DNA of 47,093 nt, taken from Candidatus Rhodoferax bjergmarkensis (GTDB lineage Bacteria; Pseudomonadota; Gammaproteobacteria; Burkholderiales; Burkholderiaceae_C). The stretch lies in NCBI GenBank assembly GCA_016708345.1, contig JADJFX010000022.1:1-47093 (forward strand). The letters run 5' to 3'. The position numbers and the translations under genes are program-made. Of the stretch, positions 7,787 to 16,895 are shown piece after piece (positions within the stretch are counted from its first letter, which is position 1; the number at the start of each line of letters is the position of its first letter). The notes below the pieces were generated by a model. It was not told where the DNA came from and ran no database searches. It saw only the letters and a program-made list of their open reading frames with translations.

Positions 7787-9222
7787 GTTGCGGCCAGACC
7801 TTTGAGCGTAAATGCATTGCCCTGTTGCCCGACTTCGATCGCAATGCCTTTGATCTCCTGCTTCTTCTTGAGCTTGGCCGCCAGTTCGTCCCCCAGTGCT
7901 GCCCGGAACTTGTCGGCATCGGCCCCCTTTATAGGTGCCGTGGTCATGCCGTTAAAGCTGGCTGTGATTTCGCCCTTGCCAGGGTTGAGTTTTACAGTGG
8001 CAGTAGGCCATGTTTGCGAACCAACGGCTGTTGCGCCGCCGCCGTTGGGCGAAAAATTATCTGCTGATGAACCCGTCGCCATCGTGCCTGTGTTGGACGG
8101 TGCTGCTACCGCCTTGGCCCCGTTCATCGCCCCATAGCCCACGGATGTCTTGGCCCCAAACCCCACCCATTCAAAGGCGTGGTTAAAAGCCTGTTGCATC
8201 AAATCACGCCAAGTGCCCTGCAGCGATACGGGCAGACGCGTGGGATGGCACACCACATGGAAATCAAATTGCGAATTGGCGGGCACGGCCAGGAAGCTGA
8301 CCGGCACGGGTGCGCCAGAGTCGTGGGGTGCTTCGTCGCCTTGGTAGTACTTGCGCAGTGCAGGGGTCATGATTTCGACCACCAGTTTGTTACCTGCGGG
8401 GCTGGGGAATACGTCCCAAAAGTCGAGTGCGCCGCCTGCTTGCAAACCACTGCGCAGCGACTTGCCCGCCAGGCAGGCCTGCAAAAACTGGCGGGCACCG
8501 TCTTGTGCAGGGTCGGTGTAGGGCCAGAGATTTTTGTCACCGGCGATCAGCTTGCGGATGAAGGGGTACAGGTCGGGATTGGCGGCGGTTTTGTCCAGAT
8601 CGCGGGCAAAGGCGTGGCCCGGTGGGCTGTTGGCATCCCACAGGCTGCCGTCGTCCACCGCGCCCTCAAAGCCGAACAGCCACCAGACATCGGCCCTGAA
8701 CGCCAGCCTTGCGGGTTTTGCGTGTCGTTTTCCAGTGCCAATTCTTGCCGCCCGGCGCAAGATGCCCTTAACCCCGCTGCCCGCCAGATACGGCAGGCCG
8801 TAGGGGGTGAGGAAGGCAAAGCCGTTTTCAATGGGGTGCTCGTTGCCCAAGCCGGTGGCGAAGGGGGCGGTGCTGGTGGTGCAAAGCGAATAGCCCGCTG
8901 TGCCGTAATGGGCGATGTGTGCTTTTTGGCGGTGGCGCAGGGCTTGTAATTGTTGAATGCTGGAGGTTGGTATCTCGCACACCTCGTTGAGAACACCATC
9001 GAACTCGCGTTTTTGTTCGTCGTTGGCAGCGCGACGTTGCGGTCCAGGTTCTGGCCTGCCAACGATGCGCGCTTTGCCCTTGAAGGGTGCAAAGGCGTCG
9101 CCATCATCTCCTTGCGTATTGCGAAAATAGCCGAGAAATTTGTGTCCCGGTGGGGCGTCCTGAAACGTCGCTTTGGTATGGGATGCGATGTATGCGGGCA
9201 CCGCTGCAATGCGTTGAGGCAT
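7783..9222 (-). CDS. cmr6: Cmr6 RAMP subunit of type III-B complex, with C-terminal extension
   Basis: Caps one end of the Cmr backbone. Start chosen at MPQRIAAVPAYIASHTKATF; an upstream in-frame run is cmr5 sequence read in another frame. Conserved RAMP features: GLGNEHPIENGFAFLTPYGL, YLAGSGVKGILRRAAR and the glycine-rich GFGAKTSVGYGAM. At 479 aa it is longer than usual because about 115 residues follow GYGAM: a Ser/Thr/Gly linker, then WPTATVKLNPGKGEITASFN and a Lys-rich segment KLKKKQEIKG. The extension could be an added RNA-binding or OB-like domain. The gene is unbroken, in contrast to most of the operon. The stop overlaps the next small ORF. Confidence 0.9.
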   Translation of the reverse strand: MPQRIAAVPAYIASHTKATFQDAPPGHKFLGYFRNTQGDDGDAFAPFKGKARIVGRPEPGPQRRAANDEQKREFDGVLNEVCEIPTSSIQQLQALRHRQKAHIAHYGTAGYSLCTTSTAPFATGLGNEHPIENGFAFLTPYGLPYLAGSGVKGILRRAARIGTGKRHAKPARLAFRADVWWLFGFEGAVDDGSLWDANSPPGHAFARDLDKTAANPDLYPFIRKLIAGDKNLWPYTDPAQDGARQFLQACLAGKSLRSGLQAGGALDFWDVFPSPAGNKLVVEIMTPALRKYYQGDEAPHDSGAPVPVSFLAVPANSQFDFHVVCHPTRLPVSLQGTWRDLMQQAFNHAFEWVGFGAKTSVGYGAMNGAKAVAAPSNTGTMATGSSADNFSPNGGGATAVGSQTWPTATVKLNPGKGEITASFNGMTTAPIKGADADKFRAALGDELAAKLKKKQEIKGIAIEVGQQGNAFTLKGLAAT

Positions 9223-9609
9223 CCACGCCGTCAGGCTCCCGCGCTTCAACCGCATCCACAAACTGCCGAATCCACTTGAGCAGTTCCAGCGCCTCGTCGG
9301 TGTAGCGCAGGTAGTCGCGTGACTCTCCGCTCTGGAGCATTGCCATGAAAGCTTGAAAGTCGCGTGGAACCATGGTTGGTTTGAGCCGTTGAACCAGTGC
9401 ACTCATCAAGTCATTCAGCAATTGTTGTTCAGCTTGTCCCTTGCCTTTGTAAAACGCCAAAGTGGGCATCAAACCGCTATTCATGATGAGCGCTGGTGCA
9501 CCTTTAGCCAAATTGCGATATTTGCCTGCTAGGTCTCCTTGCAAGGTGCGGCTGGCCGTGGCATAGCCCGGGCCAATGCGGCGCGTTGTTGGTCAAGTGT
9601 TTGTGCCAT
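9104..9609 (-). CDS. cmr5: Cmr5 small subunit, frameshifted, C-terminus uncertain
   Basis: All-helical Cmr5 builds the inner filament of the Cmr complex. It begins MAQTLDQQRAALARGYATAS when one G is added to the CCCGGG run near 9568, then RTLQGDLAGKYRNLAKGAPA, LMPTLAFYKGKGQAEQQLLN and LELLKWIRQFVDAVEAREPD. The motif GLMPTLAFYK is characteristic of Cmr5. The open frame runs on to 9104 through the cmr6 start, but the family length (about 125 aa) suggests the real end near 9231, where a TGA lies one frame away. Eight bases separate it from the vapC stop. Confidence 0.85.
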
Positions 9610-9617
9610 GGGTTCCT

Positions 9618-10034
9618 TCACGTTAAACACGCCAATGCGCCAGCGGCGGCCTTGGCCAATCTGTCGTCGTTTGTCCAAATTTCATCGCACCCAGCATGAA
9701 CGGCAGCAGCCAGATGGATGGCATCGGGTGTTTTCAAGTTGTGTTGGGCGCGCAATTCGGTAGCCAGGTCAAAAACTTCGCGGGTCAGTGCCTCAAAACG
9801 ATAGCCGGGTGTTGAAAACACGCGGTCGTAGCCAGCGAGCTGAATCCGGTTGCCCGTCTTGAGTGGTTTGACTCGGCATTCCAAACGGGTCAATTCGGTG
9901 AAGACCAGAATGGGTGCGAGGCCCTGCGCGGGTCGCAGTTTTTGTACGATGGCATCGGCATAGGCTTCGTTACGTTCCAGCCAGTAAATCAGGATGCACG
10001 TGTCGGGATAAACAACGCTGTTTTTCAGTCCCAT
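9618..10034 (-). CDS. PIN-domain toxin (VapC-like) inside the cmr operon
   Basis: 138 aa, start MGLKNSVVYPDTCILIYWLE. PIN-domain acidic residues are all visible: Asp in PDTCILIYWLE, Glu in FTELTRLECR, Asp in LKTPDAIHLAAA and Asp in IWTNDDRLAKAA. VapC-type toxins are Mg-dependent RNases that cleave tRNA or rRNA. The start overlaps the end of the antitoxin gene by 10 nt in a different frame. It sits between cmr4 and cmr5 in the same direction with 8 nt to cmr5, so it must be on the same transcript. The frame is intact. The longer open frame starting at 10175 is the antitoxin region read in the wrong frame. Confidence 0.85.
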   Translation of the reverse strand: MGLKNSVVYPDTCILIYWLERNEAYADAIVQKLRPAQGLAPILVFTELTRLECRVKPLKTGNRIQLAGYDRVFSTPGYRFEALTREVFDLATELRAQHNLKTPDAIHLAAAVHAGCDEIWTNDDRLAKAAAGALACLT

Positions 10035-10278
10035 GAGGCACGCTCCTCCTGATTTGCTGATCAATCTCCGCAACGCTTCGACCAGACGGCGCAATGGTTG
10101 CAAGGAAACTGAACAGGGCATCCAAATCAGATGGCTGGGGCGCAGCCATGACAGGTTCGGGCAATGTGTCTTCACTCATGACGATCACTTCCAGTCCGTT
10201 TTCTGGAAAACTATCTGGAAGAGTAATCAGCAGTTGCCGGTTGTGTGCCTGAGCGTGGTGAATGCGAAGGGTGTGCAT
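10025..10278 (-). CDS. VapB-like antitoxin, small frameshift at 3' end
   Basis: Reads MHTLRIHHAQAHNRQLLITL then PDSFPENGLEVIVMSEDTLP and SVAEIDQQIR. One missing G in the AGGAGGAG run near 10044 hides the usual end ERASWD and TGA at 10025-10027, which would overlap the toxin ATG. The strand-helix opening and the C-terminal R..SWD are typical of antitoxins paired with PIN toxins. It lies 21 nt after cmr4. It should neutralise the toxin and may bind DNA at a promoter; no operator was recognised nearby. Confidence 0.7.
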
Positions 10279-10299
10279 GGTGTGATCCTTTCGTCAATA

Positions 10300-11267
10300 T
10301 CAGTTTTTGCCTGCGGTTTGCACCATCACCAGCCCGCGCCCGGTAGTGGCATCGCCGCCGATTTGCAGAAGCTTGTCCGCTATACCGGGCAAGGTGTCGC
10401 CGCTACCGGCAAACACCTTGGCCAGTACCTCGGGGGCGTTCAGCAGGGCAACTGAATCTTTGCTTCGACTGTCCTTTTTGAAGCGCTCAATGCTGGCTTG
10501 TGCCAAGCCCACCATCAAGGTTTCCGGCGGCAGGTTCTCCACATAAAACAACCCGCCATCCGATGCCGTGCCCGACGCATCATCAATGCGCACATGCGGC
10601 TCCACCACCATGGCGTGGCGGGCGAAGTGGGCAAAGTCGGTGTCGTGCAGCAGCACCAAATCGGTCTTGAACTTGTCCGCAAAGAAGTTGTTGCCGTTGC
10701 CACCCAGTGCATGCGTTGCAATCCATTGGGCAATGGTTTTTAGTGTGTCGTCCACCTGAGCGGGGAACTCAAACGCTTCCAGTACAAGTTGCTTGCTTTT
10801 GTCTGCCTTTTCATTGAGCAGAGTGGCGCTGGCGGATAGTGCCTTGTCTGCTGCGACCGCCGGCACCGCCCAATCCACCACCATGCCCGCTTGCGTTGCC
10901 AGGCGGTGCAGCCGGGCCAGTGCCAGCGGGCTGGTGACGTAGGCAACCCACCTTTAGCGAACGCACGGGCAGGGCGACCAGTTGCGCATCACTTAAAGAC
11001 AAGGCACCGGCAAAGTCTGACGCGCCAGTGTCCGGGCCAAAAATGCGGTTAATCAGGCTGTTGGGTTTGCTGCTGTCGCCCTCAGCACGCGGCCAGGCGC
11101 GGTTGAAGTGGTGGCGCAAGGCACCTTTCAAACCACTGCCGGCAAACATGGGGTGCTGGGTATGTACTTCGCGCTGGATGGGGGAGTCAATGGCTCCAAT
11201 GGCGCTGCCCGCGCCATGTGGACGGGGCTGACTGCGTAGTAAAAACGAGTTGGGAAGCTTCAAACAT
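10300..11267 (-). CDS. cmr4: Cmr4 RAMP backbone subunit, frameshifted
   Basis: Cmr4 forms the backbone and cuts target RNA. It reads KLPNSFLLRSQPRPHGAGSA, IGAIDSPIQREVHTQHPMFA, GSGLKGALRHHFNRAWPR, then DAQLVALPVRSLKGG, VAYVTSPLALARL and IGGDATTGRGLVMVQTAG. The RAMP GSGLKG loop and the C-terminal GG.ATTGRG are present. The ATG at 11267 is out of frame by one T (T3 to T4 restores MFLKLPNS); a TTG at 11263 is an in-frame alternative. A second break near 10950 needs two bases, in AAA and GGG runs. About 322 aa. A 103-nt gap to cmr3 holds no gene. Confidence 0.87.
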
Positions 11268-11370
11268 TAGGAATCCTCAAATAAACGTGACAGCAAAAGA
11301 TGTTAATTCCAGGGCCGCCAGCAAGGCGCGGTTGTAGCCCCTCAGCGCGGCGCATCTGTTGGTTGGGGCT

Positions 11371-12545
11371 TTAAATCATCGGCCAAAGCCCTTTGGCAAC
11401 CCATGCGGCAAGCTTGCCGGCATCGCCCGTAAATTCATCAAACCAATACACGCTGCCGGCGGGTGCGGCGGCCTGCGCGGGCTTGGGTGCCCACTGGTAC
11501 AGGTCCCAGCCGCTGACCACTTCACGGCGGCCCAGGGCAGCGCAGGCCAGGCGGGCGCTAAAGCCATCGCCTTGCAAACGGTAGCCGCCATCGCCGTGCT
11601 GGGTAACGCCTTCGGGCAACCAGCCCTGGCTAAACAGCGCCGGGGTTTGCAGCAGCAGGCGAAACTGCTTTTTAGTGCCGGGCACGTTGGCTACCGTGGG
11701 TGCGGTAAATGCCACTTTGCGGTACTGCGCACTGCGGCCATCACCACCCAAGCGCAGCAAGCCGCTATCGGGCATCAGGTTTGCCACGCCTTGTATGCCT
11801 ACCAGAAAGCCGGTGCTGCAAAACATGGCCACGTCGGCCTTGCTTGCTGAGTTGCCCGATGCGGGACCAGGGGATGCGTGTGCCGGGCTGAAGGCAAAGC
11901 CTTCGGTGGTGTAAATCTGCCCTTCTTCTGCGGTGCGGGCGTCCATGTTGAGGCCAATGCCCAGACGCGGGTCGCGCTGGTAGATGTGCTTGCTCTCCAC
12001 ACTGTGGGCCTTGTCAGCTACTTGGCCCTGCAGGTGTTGGGTTAGGCCCTTGCTACGCAAAAACACGCCACCTTGGGGCTTCTCTTGTTAGCGGACACCA
12101 GCGCGGCACGCAGCGGTAATTCGCCCGCCGACTGCACGCCGCTCGGGTTGGTGCAGGGCTGCAAGGTGACAAAACTGCTACCCAGCAGAGCCAAGTCGGC
12201 GGGCAAGGGCGAAAGGGCCTCTGGCGCAGACTTCTTATCGCTTAATGCGGCTGATTCACCCGCCAACGACAGCCAGGTAATGCAAAAGGCGCCCGGCTGC
12301 GCGGGCGTGCCCAAGGCTTGGGCCAGCGCGGAATCGCTGCATTGGCCTTGTTGTAAAAAGGCGGTCATCTGTGCCGCGTCTTTGCCCAGCAGAGCCGACC
12401 GGAATGCCCCGGCAAAAAGCGAAGGTGGCGGCGGCATGAGGGATGCGCCATGTTCGCCACTGTCGCCAAAGGACAGGTTGCCGCGCACAAACAGGCTGTC
12501 GGTGGGGCGCACGTAGTAATACGTGGTGGTTGCCGTGGTGTTCAT
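11371..12545 (-). CDS. cmr3: Cmr3 RAMP subunit, frameshifted
   Basis: Binds the crRNA 5' tag side next to Cas10. The N-terminal part YYYVRPTDSLFVRGNLSFGD, then MPPPPSLFAGAFRSALLG matches Cmr3. A missing C in the C4 run near 12070 separates it from GGVFLRSKGLTQHLQGQ, HIYQRDPRLGIGLNMDARTA and EEGQIYTTEGFAF, a strong Cmr3 block. It ends AAWVAKGLWPMI. About 391 aa. The ATG overlaps the cmr2 stop (ATGA). Confidence 0.87.
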
Positions 12546-15500
12546 GCGATGGCCTCCTCGCTTGGGTTGGGCGTTTGGACATCACGCTTGGTTTGCTTCA
12601 CTTTGTCCTGAAAGCTGCGGGCCTCGCGGGCAAAGAATTCGCTGGTGACCAGAAAGTTTTCAATTGCGGTTTTGGGGTGCGCGGGGTGGATGACATCGCA
12701 CACATAGTCCACCACTTGACGGGCTAACTCTGCGCTGCCCTTTTGACGTTTGAACTGGTAGGCCAGCGAGGTGGCTATTTGATCGCGCCATGCATCCGAC
12801 AGAGACTTTGCACGTTCAATAGCGTGGGGCTTTTGGGCTTCAATATCGAATAGAAATTGTTTCCGCTTGTCTTTCGGGAGGTCAGCCAAATACCCATCCA
12901 ACGGGTGTTCACTCAGCCCCGCAAACCAAAGCTGTGCTTTATAGATCGCCCCGCGGGAGAAGTCGGTCAAAGCCAGTTGCTCGGCCAGTTGCTTCATCAA
13001 GGCCAAGGCGCTTTGCGACGTGTCGGGTTGCTGTGTGGCGGCATTCACGGGCCACCACGGGCTGGTGACATTGACCTCGCCGCCGCCCCGTTTGAGCACG
13101 CGCAGGCAAAACGCGTCGCGGTTGGTGTCTTCCATGTTTTCAGGAGTTTCGCCTTTGCCTTCTTTGAATTTTTTGCCGCGTGCGGTGTTTTTGGCCCGGC
13201 TTTCTGCCGCGCGCAGTTCACGCAGCACCATGCCAAGCGGCGCGCTGTGGTGCGCCACCACCGCACCCATGGAGGCAGTGGCTTTGTGGCCCATGAGGGT
13301 CATCAGGCGGCCATTCAACAAGCCGAAGCCTTTGTCCAGCAGCAGCTTGCGCTGCTTGGCGCTGCCACCGGGTTTGAGTGCACCGATGCGCTCACCCAAC
13401 TGCATAGCATCACTCGGCGCAATGCCGCTGTAGGCCAGGCGCAGCAACTGCATGCAGTCAAATAAATCGTCCACCGCCACCAGCGCCAGCACATCGTCGC
13501 CCCCGGCGTAGAGCAGCTTGCCTTTGCAGCAGTCTTCCACCACATGGCGGGCCAGGTGGGTAGAAAAGTCGTTCAGCGCTTGCGAGATGGCACCGTGGCG
13601 GCCGGGCGATACCGGGCGCTTGGTGTCGAGGTATTTGGTGAGCTGCGGGTCGCGCTTTTCAAACATCTGCATTTCGGCGTTGACCTTGGTATGCCAAGTC
13701 TGGCGGTACTTCAGTTTGTAGTCGTCTTCATTGCCCGCCAACCAGCCGCCCATGCGGTCGCCGTCCATCAGGATCAGGGCGTAGTAGGTTTCGGGGCGGC
13801 TCTCGCCCATCAGCTGACGAATGGTGCGCTCCAGGTGCTGGGCTTGAGTCGCATCGTCGGGGGGGTTTTCCAGCATATCGGGCAGTTTGCGCAGGGTAGA
13901 TTGCTCTGCTTCTGATAGCTGCCCCTGCTTGTACAGCGTGCGCAAAAGGGCTTTTGGCAGGGTTACGTTGTCGTAGTCCGCAGCGGTCGCTGCCAGTGCT
14001 TGCAGGGCGCAGCGCTGGTCGGTGGTGAGTGGCTGCGCGGGGTCGGCCAGCTTTTCCAGGGTGGTGGACAGGGCCAGCGCGTGGGTGCTGACGACAAAGC
14101 GGCGCACCGTGCCACCGGTCAAGCCTGTCACCCGGTCGGCAAACAGGGTGGGCCACAGGCGCTTGAGTGTGGCAATGGCGCCCAAATGCTCGCCGGGTTT
14201 GACCCAAGACTTCTTCGTCTTGGCGAGCTTGCTCCACACGCTTTGCCTGTCGCCGTCCTGCCGGTCTTTGCGGTTCAGCCCCAGCAGGGTGCGGTCATGC
14301 GTGAGCCATTCGGCCTCGCCGGTCAGGGTGCAGCGGTGGCCCTCTTCCGCCGTGGGCGCAAAGTGTCGCGTGGACGTGGCAGCACCCAAAGAACGCTCGG
14401 CCAGCTCGTACACCGCCGGATACAGAATGCCGGTGTTGGGTGAAAACAAAAAGTGTGCGCCATCGAGCTTGAGTTCTTTGGTCAGCACTTTCCAGGTGGT
14501 GTCCTGAAAAACGCCTTGCTTTTTAAGGTCAGGGTGAATCTGGTCCAGCGCGGCGTGCAGTTGTTGGCTGGCTGCACCCAGGCCCTTGTCGGCGTCGCTC
14601 GCATCGCCCACCGGCCAAGTGGCTGCGGCCCAATAGGCTTCGGGAAAGCCTGCCAGTTGTTGGTTGATTTGCGCATGGGTGGCATCGGTCATGGGCACGC
14701 CAGCAGCATCAAATGCCAGCCGCGCCGCTTCGCGTGCCCACACTTTTGCTGCGTTTTTGATAGCTGCTTGCGCACGTTCTGCAAGGGCTGCGGCCTGTTT
14801 TGACGGAACAATCGCCATGAACTTGTTGGGCAGGCTGGCGGCAAACAGCGGGTTGGTGTCGCTGCGGTCGGCCAACAGTTCGGAATCAATGGCCTCGAAC
14901 AGCTTCACAAAGGCGTCGCCACCGACATCAGGCTGCATCAGCCACTGATCTACCACCGGCACGCCGCGCAAGGCGGGGAACACCACGCAGTCCGGCCCCA
15001 GGTGGCTGACGATGGGCTTCATGGCCTCCCACACCAGGCTGGAGAGCAGGTGCGAGCCCGCCCATAGGTCAGAGGTGGAGCGCGCCTGGCCAATAAAGCC
15101 CTGCACCGGGCCAAAGCTCATGACCAGCAGCGCGGGCTGGTCCGGGCCGGTTTCGTCGCCCGCCAGTGCGGTGTGGATAGCAGACACCGTATCCACGTGA
15201 GACCAGATGCTGTGGTCGGGCGTGCGCGAGTCGGCTGGCAACATATTCCAGAGTACGCCAAGCTGGTCTGCATGTTTGCCCGCCTCTGGGCCAAAACGCC
15301 AGAAGGCCAGAAAGGTCTTGCGCAGTTCTTCCCCCGCTTTTCGTCGTCGTCCTGAATCAGGCTCTCGAAGTGGCTTTGGCTGACCTGCTTGATGCTGTCC
15401 ACACCAATGTCCAGATGGAGCGGCCCCAGCGACAGGCGTTCGCCCGACAAGGGGTGAATCAGTTCGGGGTCTTTGGTGAAGTGAACGGCTTCGAATTTGG

Positions 15501-15722
15501 GGTAGCGTTTGGCATCATCCCCGCGCGGCCAGTTGGGCCGGTCGGCAGCGGCGGCCAAATGGTCGGCGCGTTTGTCAAACAACTTGGAGGAGATGTCGAG
15601 CGCCTGGCGCAAGCGGCGCGAAGTGCCGCCTTCATGGCCCTCTTTGTCGCGCATCAAGATCAGTTGCTTTTCAGCCGGGTCGTGCAGCCAGGCGGCGAGT
15701 TTTTTGGTGTAGTCGGTTTTAT
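12542..15722 (-). CDS. cmr2: Cas10/Cmr2 with HD and cyclase (GGDD) motifs, frameshifted
   Basis: Large subunit of the type III-B complex; it makes cyclic oligoadenylate on target RNA binding. The HD motif lies at the N-terminus (KLAAWLHDPAEKQLIL, then GHEGGTSRRLRQAL). The palm has ILMDGDRMGGWLAG and LLYAGGDDVLALV, the GGDD at 13493-13504, so signal synthesis should be possible. No ATG is present: after the cmr1 stop the sequence is CATAAAACCGACTAC, and one inserted G gives ATGAAAACCGACTAC (MKTDYTKKLA). A second break at about 15335 is a missing G in a G5 run (R-GEELRK). After that 900 residues are open to EEAIA and TGA. About 1,060 aa. Confidence 0.93.
13908..13956 (+). repeat. Possible degenerate copy of the dispersed repeat in cmr2
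   Basis: CTTCTGATAGCTGCCCCTGC followed by GCGTGCGCAAAAGGGC resembles the core and tail of the better copies. The match is partial, so it may be chance. Confidence 0.3.
14746..14795 (+). repeat. Probable copy of the dispersed repeat in cmr2
   Basis: Plus strand TTTTTGATAGCTGCTTGCGC then ACGTTCTGCAAGGGC shares a 15-base run (ATAGCTGCTTGCGCA) with the cas6 copy. In Cmr2 it is read from the other strand as ERAQAAIKNAA. Confidence 0.5.
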
Positions 15723-15732
15723 GTGTCGCGGC

Positions 15733-16869
15733 TTAGCCTTTGCGGATGCGGACAAGCAGGTCTTGGGGCTGCTGGCTGATAAATTGGTGCACCTTTTGCC
15801 AAACTTCAATTTGTCGTCCAATGGGCGGCGCTTGCACCGCTATGTTGTTATCTCTAAAAAAAGCCGTTGGCATTGAGCAAGGCAAGTGAGTGATGAGGCC
15901 AAAGTATTTGCCTTCTTTGTTCTTAGCTACCTTGAAGCGCATCTGGCTGGCCAGGCGTGCATTGGGTAGGCCTGCCAAGCCGTGGTTGGTCATAGGGTAG
16001 GCCAATACATGCCGATCTTCCACCCGGTTGTGCGGTGCGCCGTTGTTGAGTTTGAACTGGGTGCGAAAGCCGATTTTGAGAGCGGCAAGTTTTTCCATGA
16101 CGAGGCGCCAATTGTCGAATCCGACGAAGGCGGTCTTGCCCTCTTTGACGGTACTGCCAGCCACCACCCGCCACACAGCAGGCCGTGCATCCGCACACAA
16201 ACCCACAGCGTGCGGCCATTCATTAGCAAGCCTGTCGCCCAAGGCATCTGCCACGCTGCGTAGTGGCGACTGCTCTGCAAGCTTGGAGTCGCACAAGTCG
16301 CCCCAGCCCAGAATGCCTTCGCCTTCAATGTGCAAAGAACCCCAGCCATTGCGTGCGCGTGAACCCAGCGTGCCAAACCAGGCCGCCAGTTGTATGGCTT
16401 TGTGGATGGCATCGGCTTCGTGCGCGGGGCAACGCAGTTTGAAAGTAAGTGGTGAATCCGAAGGGGCAATTGCGTTGCGCATTCCATTTGTCGTTACGGG
16501 GCCAAAGCCCAGATAGACCCCTGTCCCAATTGGTCGAAGTTGCCCGGTTTGTCTGTCTTTGACTTCCGGGTGCGGGAGTGTCGCCATGCTCGGCAAACTG
16601 GCCAACGTCCCCGCATCCCACCCCGACAGCCTCAATTGAACCTGCGACCGTCCGCCCTCATCATCATCCCCGGCACTGCCAAACAGCGCGTTTTCCAGCG
16701 TCAATAGCCTGTGGTGGTCATAACCCACCTCTGGCGCCTTTACCACCCGCCACCACTGCCGCAGCATCGCCTTGAACGGTGGTGTGCGCCACTGGGCTTG
16801 CTGCTCGGCATTGCCCAAAAAGGCGGGGGTGTTGAAACTGACCTGGTAGGTCAATGTTTGCATGGTCAT
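15733..16869 (-). CDS. cmr1: Cmr1 RAMP subunit of type III-B complex
   Basis: 378 aa, uninterrupted. The N-terminus MTMQTLTYQVSFNTPAFLGN followed by QWRTPPFKAMLRQWWRVV is diagnostic of Cmr1 (FLG..eq..WR.p.fk..LR.WWR). The middle contains GTLGSRARNGWGSLHIEGEG, the RAMP glycine-rich loop. Cmr1 caps the crRNA 3' end side of the complex. It starts at the ATG at 16869; a second in-frame Met at 16863 is possible. The cmr2 start follows 10 nt after its stop. It lies 26 nt after the NE0113-family gene, so it belongs to the same transcript. Confidence 0.95.
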   Translation of the reverse strand: MTMQTLTYQVSFNTPAFLGNAEQQAQWRTPPFKAMLRQWWRVVKAPEVGYDHHRLLTLENALFGSAGDDDEGGRSQVQLRLSGWDAGTLASLPSMATLPHPEVKDRQTGQLRPIGTGVYLGFGPVTTNGMRNAIAPSDSPLTFKLRCPAHEADAIHKAIQLAAWFGTLGSRARNGWGSLHIEGEGILGWGDLCDSKLAEQSPLRSVADALGDRLANEWPHAVGLCADARPAVWRVVAGSTVKEGKTAFVGFDNWRLVMEKLAALKIGFRTQFKLNNGAPHNRVEDRHVLAYPMTNHGLAGLPNARLASQMRFKVAKNKEGKYFGLITHLPCSMPTAFFRDNNIAVQAPPIGRQIEVWQKVHQFISQQPQDLLVRIRKG

Positions 16870-16895
16870 CAGATTTCCTCCTTGAACGCCACGTT

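Noticed and set aside
5921..8949. Long plus-strand ORFs (5921-6784, 6546-7604, 8179-8949) opposite the CRISPR operon
   Set aside because: They are antisense shadows in GC-rich DNA; composition is Gly/Ala/Arg-rich without domain motifs, while the minus strand carries recognised NUDIX, Cad1 and Cmr6.
10035..10175. Longer start of the PIN toxin at 10175
   Set aside because: This stretch is the antitoxin gene in another frame; the PIN domain starts properly at 10034.
12042..12100. Programmed ribosomal frameshifting in cmr3/cmr4/cmr2
   Set aside because: Breaks differ in direction and lie in ordinary homopolymers, and equal breaks occur in ppk1 and xerD; error is simpler.
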